From assembly GCF_001591605.1 (NCBI RefSeq), contig NZ_BCVF01000010.1, forward strand, positions 1-64,000: a DNA stretch of 64,000 bases, given 5' to 3'. This stretch comes from Bacillus badius NBRC 15713. Its GTDB lineage: Bacteria; Bacillota; Bacilli; Bacillales; Domibacillaceae. A program made the position numbers and the translations under genes. Positions 59,945-64,000 of this stretch are shown piece after piece (the stretch's first letter is position 1; every line of letters begins with the position of its first letter). The notes beneath the pieces are model-generated. The model was not told the DNA's origin and did no database searches. It saw only the letters and a list, made by a program, of their open reading frames with translations.

Positions 59945-61393
59945 ATGAGCGAACAGAGGTTTTTAAAGACACTGGGAAACAGGGATGTACTTGCTTTGGC
60001 GTTCGGAGCCATGATTGGCTGGGGCTGGGTCGTCACAACTGGACTGTGGATTACGGAGGCCGGTTCGTTAGGAGCGATTCTAGCATTCTTAATTGGCGGG
60101 ATCGTGGTGACGTTCGTCGGCTTGACGTATGCGGAGCTGGCATCAGCCCTTCCCCTGGCCGGGGGCGAGCACGTATACAGCTATAAAGCCATGGGACGGG
60201 TGCCCAGCTTTATTACTACATGGGCAATCGTATTAGGCTACGTCTCGGTCGTCGCTTTTGAAGCGGTTGCCTTGCCGACTGTTTTCGAATATTTAATTCC
60301 GAACTACAGCCAAGGGTACCTTTATACGGTCGCCGGCTGGGATGTTACAGCTACGTGGGCTGGTGTAGGGATTATTGGTTCGATTGTTATTGCGTGGATC
60401 AACTATCGAGGCATCAAGTTTTCAACGGCGATTACATTTATTTTGACGTTGGTCATCGCTATTGCCGGCATTTTATTGATTACTGGAAGCTCCATCTCCG
60501 GCAGTACGGCTAATATGCAGCCGCTGTTTGAAAAAGGAGCAGCCGGACTGCTGACAGTGATTGTCATGACACCTTTTATGTTTGTCGGGTTTGATGTTAT
60601 TCCACAGGCTTCTGAAGAAATTAACCTTCCGCCAAAACAAATTGGCAAGCTTCTGATCTTTTCCGTTATGCTTGCTGTTGTCTGGTATATTGCCGTTATA
60701 TTTGGCGTTTCCCGCATACTCACTCCCGGGGAAATCGCGAATTCTAATCTGGTGACGGCCGATGCCATGGCCAAAGCCTTTGGAAACAGCCAGCTAATGG
60801 GCAACATCCTCGTGCTGGGCGGAATTGGCGGGATCTTAACGAGCTGGATCGGCTTTTATGTCGGCGGCAGCCGGGCCATCTATGCGCTCGCTAAATCGGG
60901 CATGCTGCCAAAGTCGCTCGGAGAACTGCATCCAAAGTACAATACTCCTCACAAGGCTATTCTATTAATTGCTGTTTTATCGACTGCTGCTCCTTTACTC
61001 GGCCGTCCGGCCTTAGTCTGGTTCGTTGATGCCGGCGGTTTAGGTCTGGTCGTTGCTTGGTTTATGGTGGCTCTATCCTTTATCATCCTGCGGAAAAAGC
61101 TGCCGGCGATGCACCGGCCGTTCAAGCTTCCTGGCGGCACGGCGATCGGCTGGATTGCTGCCTTTATGGCTCTCGGTGTATCCATTCTTTATATGCCTGG
61201 CATGCCGTCCGCTCTCGTCTGGCCTTATGAGTGGATCATTGTCTTCGCCTGGGCCATTCTGGGCGCTATCTTCTACAAGCTGTCGATGTCCAAATACGGC
61301 GCAGAAAATTCGGATAAGCATATGGACAAAGAAATCGACCGGATTATTCAATTTGATGAAGAGCCGCCAGATTTAAAGAAAAAAAGCCTCTAG
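59945..61393 (+). CDS. APC-family amino acid permease
   Basis: About 482 residues with 12 membrane helices. ATG 59945 has AGGAGG seven bases upstream and is preferred to TTG 59909. It shows GAMIGWGWVVTTGLWITEAG in helix 1, AELASALPLAGGEHVYSYKAMG, and MTPFMFVGFDVIPQASEEINLPPKQIGK. It belongs to the amino acid-polyamine-organocation family, near the YhdG/EutP-like transporters. Substrate is not readable from the sequence. Confidence 0.88.
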   Translation: MSEQRFLKTLGNRDVLALAFGAMIGWGWVVTTGLWITEAGSLGAILAFLIGGIVVTFVGLTYAELASALPLAGGEHVYSYKAMGRVPSFITTWAIVLGYVSVVAFEAVALPTVFEYLIPNYSQGYLYTVAGWDVTATWAGVGIIGSIVIAWINYRGIKFSTAITFILTLVIAIAGILLITGSSISGSTANMQPLFEKGAAGLLTVIVMTPFMFVGFDVIPQASEEINLPPKQIGKLLIFSVMLAVVWYIAVIFGVSRILTPGEIANSNLVTADAMAKAFGNSQLMGNILVLGGIGGILTSWIGFYVGGSRAIYALAKSGMLPKSLGELHPKYNTPHKAILLIAVLSTAAPLLGRPALVWFVDAGGLGLVVAWFMVALSFIILRKKLPAMHRPFKLPGGTAIGWIAAFMALGVSILYMPGMPSALVWPYEWIIVFAWAILGAIFYKLSMSKYGAENSDKHMDKEIDRIIQFDEEPPDLKKKSL

Positions 61394-61415
61394 GCTGTCA
61401 TAAACATGATTTAGA

Positions 61416-61448
61416 AGAGAGCTGCCGCTTTTCACCAGGCAGCTCTCT
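61416..61448. terminator. Bidirectional terminator
   Basis: AGAGAGCTGCC pairs perfectly with GGCAGCTCTCT around an 11-base loop, between the convergent permease and ABC-permease genes. Confidence 0.82.
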
Positions 61449-61464
61449 TTAGGTTGATTCTATT

Positions 61465-62799
61465 TTACTCAAATCTTAATGCCTTGCTCGGATTCATTCT
61501 TGCCGCTTTCAATGCCGGGTAAATGCCGAATAATGTACCAACGCCAAGAGACGAATAGAGTGCAAGCTTCACCGCCCAAAGAGGCAAAACAAGAGAGAAA
61601 ACCGAAATATTGTGATTCCATAGCTCGATAAATAAATAACCAATACCGAGACCGATGAGTCCGCCGAGAACACAAAGCAGAAGCGTTTCGAAGAAAAACT
61701 GGAGCATTACCTCAAAAGTGGTCGCGCCGAGGGCCTTGCGTATCCCGATTTCCCGGGTGCGTTCCCTGACCGACATCACCATGACATTCATAATGCCTGT
61801 GCCGCTAATAATTAAGGCCGTAACGGTAATACCGGCAAGCATTGCTTGCAAAATCGTTGTGACCTTATTCAACGCCTCAAGCATTTGCTCTTGCTTGACC
61901 ACACTATAATCGATGTCCTTGTGATGCGTTTTGATCGCCGCAAATACATCGCTGTCAACCTGATCAATAGTCTCCGTGCTGTCTGCCTCAACAATTATCT
62001 TGTTCAGGTTTTTCATGCCGGTCTCCTGCAGAGCAGTGTTGATCGGCATAACGACATTATTGTCAGTGCTTGAACCGAGCGCTGCATTCGGTGACAGCAC
62101 GCCAATGACCTTGTACTTTTCATTGTTGATGGCGACTTCTTTTCCAACAAGCGAGGCTTCCTGTTTCTGGGCGGATGCTTTTTGTGCAGTCAACGCGGAG
62201 AATAACCGTTTCCACCAAGGTTCAGGGGCAGGGTGCCCCGGTGTCTGAGTAGCCTCAGAAGTGCTTTCCTTTCCAAGCAGGCCGTCATGAATATTGCTCC
62301 CTAAGACAACCACCTTAGCTTTAGTTTCCTGTTCTTTTTTCGTAAAAAATCGGCCCTCTGCAAGCTCTGCATGCTGCACACGGCTATATTGATCTGTGGT
62401 TCCCACAAGAACGGATTGAAGCTTTTTTGCTTCTTTGCCTTCACCTGACTGTATGGTAGTCACGGTTTCCAGATGGGGGGTGACTGACCGGACGTTCTCT
62501 ACCTTTTCCGCCTCTTTCGCGTCTTCATACGTTAATGTGCTGGGTACGCTGGTTAACCCGCTCAACAGATCTTTCTGTCCGCTCATAGTATCGAGAACGC
62601 GCCCGGGGATCACCAGAATTTGTTCAGCCCCGAGCCCTCCCATTTGCTTGAGCAGCGTGTCCTTCACGCCAATCGATATAGAAGCCAGCACAATGACTGA
62701 AAACATTCCAATGACGACGCCGAACATGGCAAACAGCACCCGCAGGCGATTGGCCCATAACCCAAGCCAAGCCAGTTTAAATCCCGTAAGCAGCTTCAT
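61465..62799 (-). CDS. MacB-like ABC transporter permease
   Basis: A 444-residue FtsX/MacB-type permease. One membrane helix near the N-terminus (LFAMFGVVIGMFSVIVLASISIG), a large extracellular domain (about 45-310), and three C-terminal helices with the FtsX signature RTREIGIRKALGATTFEVMLQFFFETLLL. The periplasmic-type loop includes an unusual Ala/Gln/Lys insertion (about 190-215). With the ATPase upstream it makes a mechanotransmission-type exporter of peptides, drugs or lipids. No MacA-like adaptor gene is in the window. Confidence 0.92.
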   Translation of the reverse strand: MKLLTGFKLAWLGLWANRLRVLFAMFGVVIGMFSVIVLASISIGVKDTLLKQMGGLGAEQILVIPGRVLDTMSGQKDLLSGLTSVPSTLTYEDAKEAEKVENVRSVTPHLETVTTIQSGEGKEAKKLQSVLVGTTDQYSRVQHAELAEGRFFTKKEQETKAKVVVLGSNIHDGLLGKESTSEATQTPGHPAPEPWWKRLFSALTAQKASAQKQEASLVGKEVAINNEKYKVIGVLSPNAALGSSTDNNVVMPINTALQETGMKNLNKIIVEADSTETIDQVDSDVFAAIKTHHKDIDYSVVKQEQMLEALNKVTTILQAMLAGITVTALIISGTGIMNVMVMSVRERTREIGIRKALGATTFEVMLQFFFETLLLCVLGGLIGLGIGYLFIELWNHNISVFSLVLPLWAVKLALYSSLGVGTLFGIYPALKAARMNPSKALRFE

Positions 62800-63466
62800 T
62801 AGCCATCTCCTTCAGCATCCCATTTTTCAATAGCAAAATCCTCTCAGCCCGTTTAGCCACTTCCAAGTCATGGGTGATCATGATAACAGTTGCTCCATCG
62901 GCATGCACCTGTTCCATTAGCTGCAGCACATTTTCTGTCGTTTCCTCATCCAGGCTCCCTGTCGGTTCATCAGCCAAGATTAAGTCCGGCTCGTTGACAA
63001 GCGCCCGGGCAATGGCTACCCGCTGCTTTTCCCCGCCAGACAAGCGACTCGGCTTTTGATTTCTTTTATGAAATAACCCGACTTCTTTCAGCAAATGAAG
63101 AACTTTTGCCCGCTTCCCGCTCCACCTTTTCTGTCCGTAGGTAAGCGGGAGCAGCACATTTTGATAGACGGACATGTTAGGGATAAGCTGAAACTGCTGA
63201 AATACAAACCCGATTTTCTCGTTCCGCAAAGCTGCCCGTTTGCCTTTTCCCATTCTATGAACAGCTTGTCCCGCCAGTTCATATTCACCGCTGTCAAGAA
63301 CATCAAGCGTCCCTAACAAGTTCAGCAGCGTACTTTTTCCAGAACCGGACTTGCCCATAATTGCCACATACTCGCCTTTTTCAACATGTAAATTCACTCC
63401 CCGCAAAATCGGCAGCTTCTCTCCTCCTGAGCGGTAAAGCTTTTGTACATTGCGTAATTCAATCAT
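62777..63466 (-). CDS. MacB/LolD-type ABC transporter ATPase
   Basis: About 229 residues; the ATG at 63464-63466 follows GGAGGG by eight bases. Walker A GKSGSGKSTLLNLLG, Q-loop FVFQQF, signature LSGGEKQRVAIARAL, Walker B LILADEPTGSLD and H-loop MITHD are all intact. It overlaps its permease gene by 23 bases, so the two are one operon. Confidence 0.94.
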   Translation of the reverse strand: MIELRNVQKLYRSGGEKLPILRGVNLHVEKGEYVAIMGKSGSGKSTLLNLLGTLDVLDSGEYELAGQAVHRMGKGKRAALRNEKIGFVFQQFQLIPNMSVYQNVLLPLTYGQKRWSGKRAKVLHLLKEVGLFHKRNQKPSRLSGGEKQRVAIARALVNEPDLILADEPTGSLDEETTENVLQLMEQVHADGATVIMITHDLEVAKRAERILLLKNGMLKEMANEAAYGI

Positions 63467-63513
63467 TTCAATACCCTCCAATCACCTTTAAAAAGTGAAC
63501 CGCTGCATTGAGT

Positions 63514-63563
63514 AGAAAAGCCCGCGATGATAAGGAAACAAGGCCTTATCGCCGCGGGCTTTC
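63514..63563. terminator. Terminator-like hairpin downstream of vanZ-like gene
   Basis: AAAGCCCGCG pairs with CGCGGGCTTT, and inside TGATAAGG with CCTTATCG. It ends the VanZ-like transcript. Confidence 0.8.
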
Positions 63564-63592
63564 ATGGCAGCATCTGCCAATCATATGCGTAA

Positions 63593-64000
63593 CTATTTAC
63601 AAATTCTGTTGAAAGCCAGCACAAAGCCGGACCTCCTTTTCGCATAAACCGGCACGTAAAGAGCAAGCGCCAGAACCGCTCCGAACATATCTAAAAGGAC
63701 ATCATTCAGAAGCGGTGTCCGGCCGCCCGTATACATTTGATGCAATTCATCAATCATGGCATACCCAGCGGTGCCGGCAAAGGCCATCCAGATGCTTCTG
63801 ACTAATCTGCTTGGGTCATACATTTCACACACTCGAAACCATGCAACAGCCAGTACGCCGAATAAAAACAAATGAGCAAACTTCCGGATGAAAAATTCGA
63901 TAAAATAATAGTACCCTTGGGTCCCAATGGATATCTCTTTTCCCCAGTACACAACCTTACAGGAAGATAACGCACCGGCAAACGGCTCTCCCGGGAGCAT
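63593..64000 (-). CDS. VanZ-family membrane protein, cut by window edge
   Basis: At least 135 residues; the frame reaches the window end, where an ATG happens to lie, so the true start may be beyond. Marks of VanZ proteins are FFIRKFAHLFLFGVLAVAWFR, and GTAGYAMIDELHQMYTGGRTPLLNDVLLDMFGAVLALAL. Three or four helices are visible. VanZ of enterococci gives low teicoplanin resistance; most Bacillus homologues are uncharacterised. Confidence 0.85.
   Translation of the reverse strand: MLPGEPFAGALSSCKVVYWGKEISIGTQGYYYFIEFFIRKFAHLFLFGVLAVAWFRVCEMYDPSRLVRSIWMAFAGTAGYAMIDELHQMYTGGRTPLLNDVLLDMFGAVLALALYVPVYAKRRSGFVLAFNRICK

Overview
The window is a chromosomal segment of a Gram-positive, low-to-moderate GC, competent member of the Bacillaceae. 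This rests on comK and comFB homologues, strong AAGGAGG-type ribosome binding sites with frequent TTG/GTG starts, three S-layer-homology (SLH) proteins, a CydS-type cytochrome bd small subunit, and many Bacillus-type proteins (CvfB, YclM, LytE-like LysM enzymes, HemAT). No rRNA, tRNA, CRISPR array, phage or intact insertion sequence was seen.

Layout. 1-8.4 kb: an interspersed GC-rich repeat, a PadR/DUF2812 pair, CvfB, a secreted protein, a subtilisin-like protease, ComFB, aspartokinase III and three tiny basic or membrane proteins. 8.5-17.2 kb: a cell-surface region with three SLH proteins (a 5'-nucleotidase, an SLH-only protein and an SLH protein fused to a degenerate ComEC-like metallo-beta-lactamase fold), a YihY/BrkB membrane protein, an O-antigen-ligase-like protein and shikimate kinase. 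17.2-18.8 kb: an AT-rich island with one alpha/beta hydrolase. 18.8-29.7 kb: comK, a chemoreceptor, a low-molecular-weight phosphatase, cell-wall enzymes, an LprI-type lipoprotein, an NCS1 permease and spermidine synthase.

29.7-38.5 kb reads as one sulfide-handling and respiration island, all on the minus strand. Sulfide:quinone oxidoreductase, a DUF1641 protein and a persulfide dioxygenase-rhodanese fusion come first. An NreBC-like two-component system follows, then cytochrome bd oxidase (a tiny ORF, cydA, cydB, cydS) and a TauE/SafE exporter. The sqr promoter and the cydA upstream region carry nearly the same 18-bp G-tract/C-tract dyad (16 of 18 bases). This suggests one CsoR/CstR-type regulator links sulfide oxidation to a sulfide-tolerant oxidase.

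38.4-51.8 kb is a 15-gene ethanolamine-utilisation microcompartment locus, read on the minus strand: eutW-eutV-eutH-eutS-eutP-eutA-eutB-eutC-eutL-eutE-eutM-pduL-eutN-(eutK-like)-mdh. It is controlled by the EutVW antitermination system, and two leader hairpins with A/G hexaloops overlap terminators before eutH and before eutA. A malate dehydrogenase occupies the end of the operon; no eutG alcohol dehydrogenase, eutD or eutT is present.

52-56.3 kb is a sensory group: a B12-binding MerR regulator (CarH/LitR type), a YagU-like membrane protein, an EAL phosphodiesterase and the HemAT oxygen sensor. The MerR and EAL promoters share an identical design, a TTGTACAA palindrome embedded in the -35 box with a 17-bp spacer. 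56.3-64 kb: a MarR/MFS pair, small proteins, superoxide dismutase, an APC permease, a MacB-like ABC exporter and a VanZ-like protein cut by the window edge. Two intergenic arrays (near 26.9 and 56.2 kb) consist of units around TTGCGYGCATA at an exact 21-bp period and are not explained by any gene.
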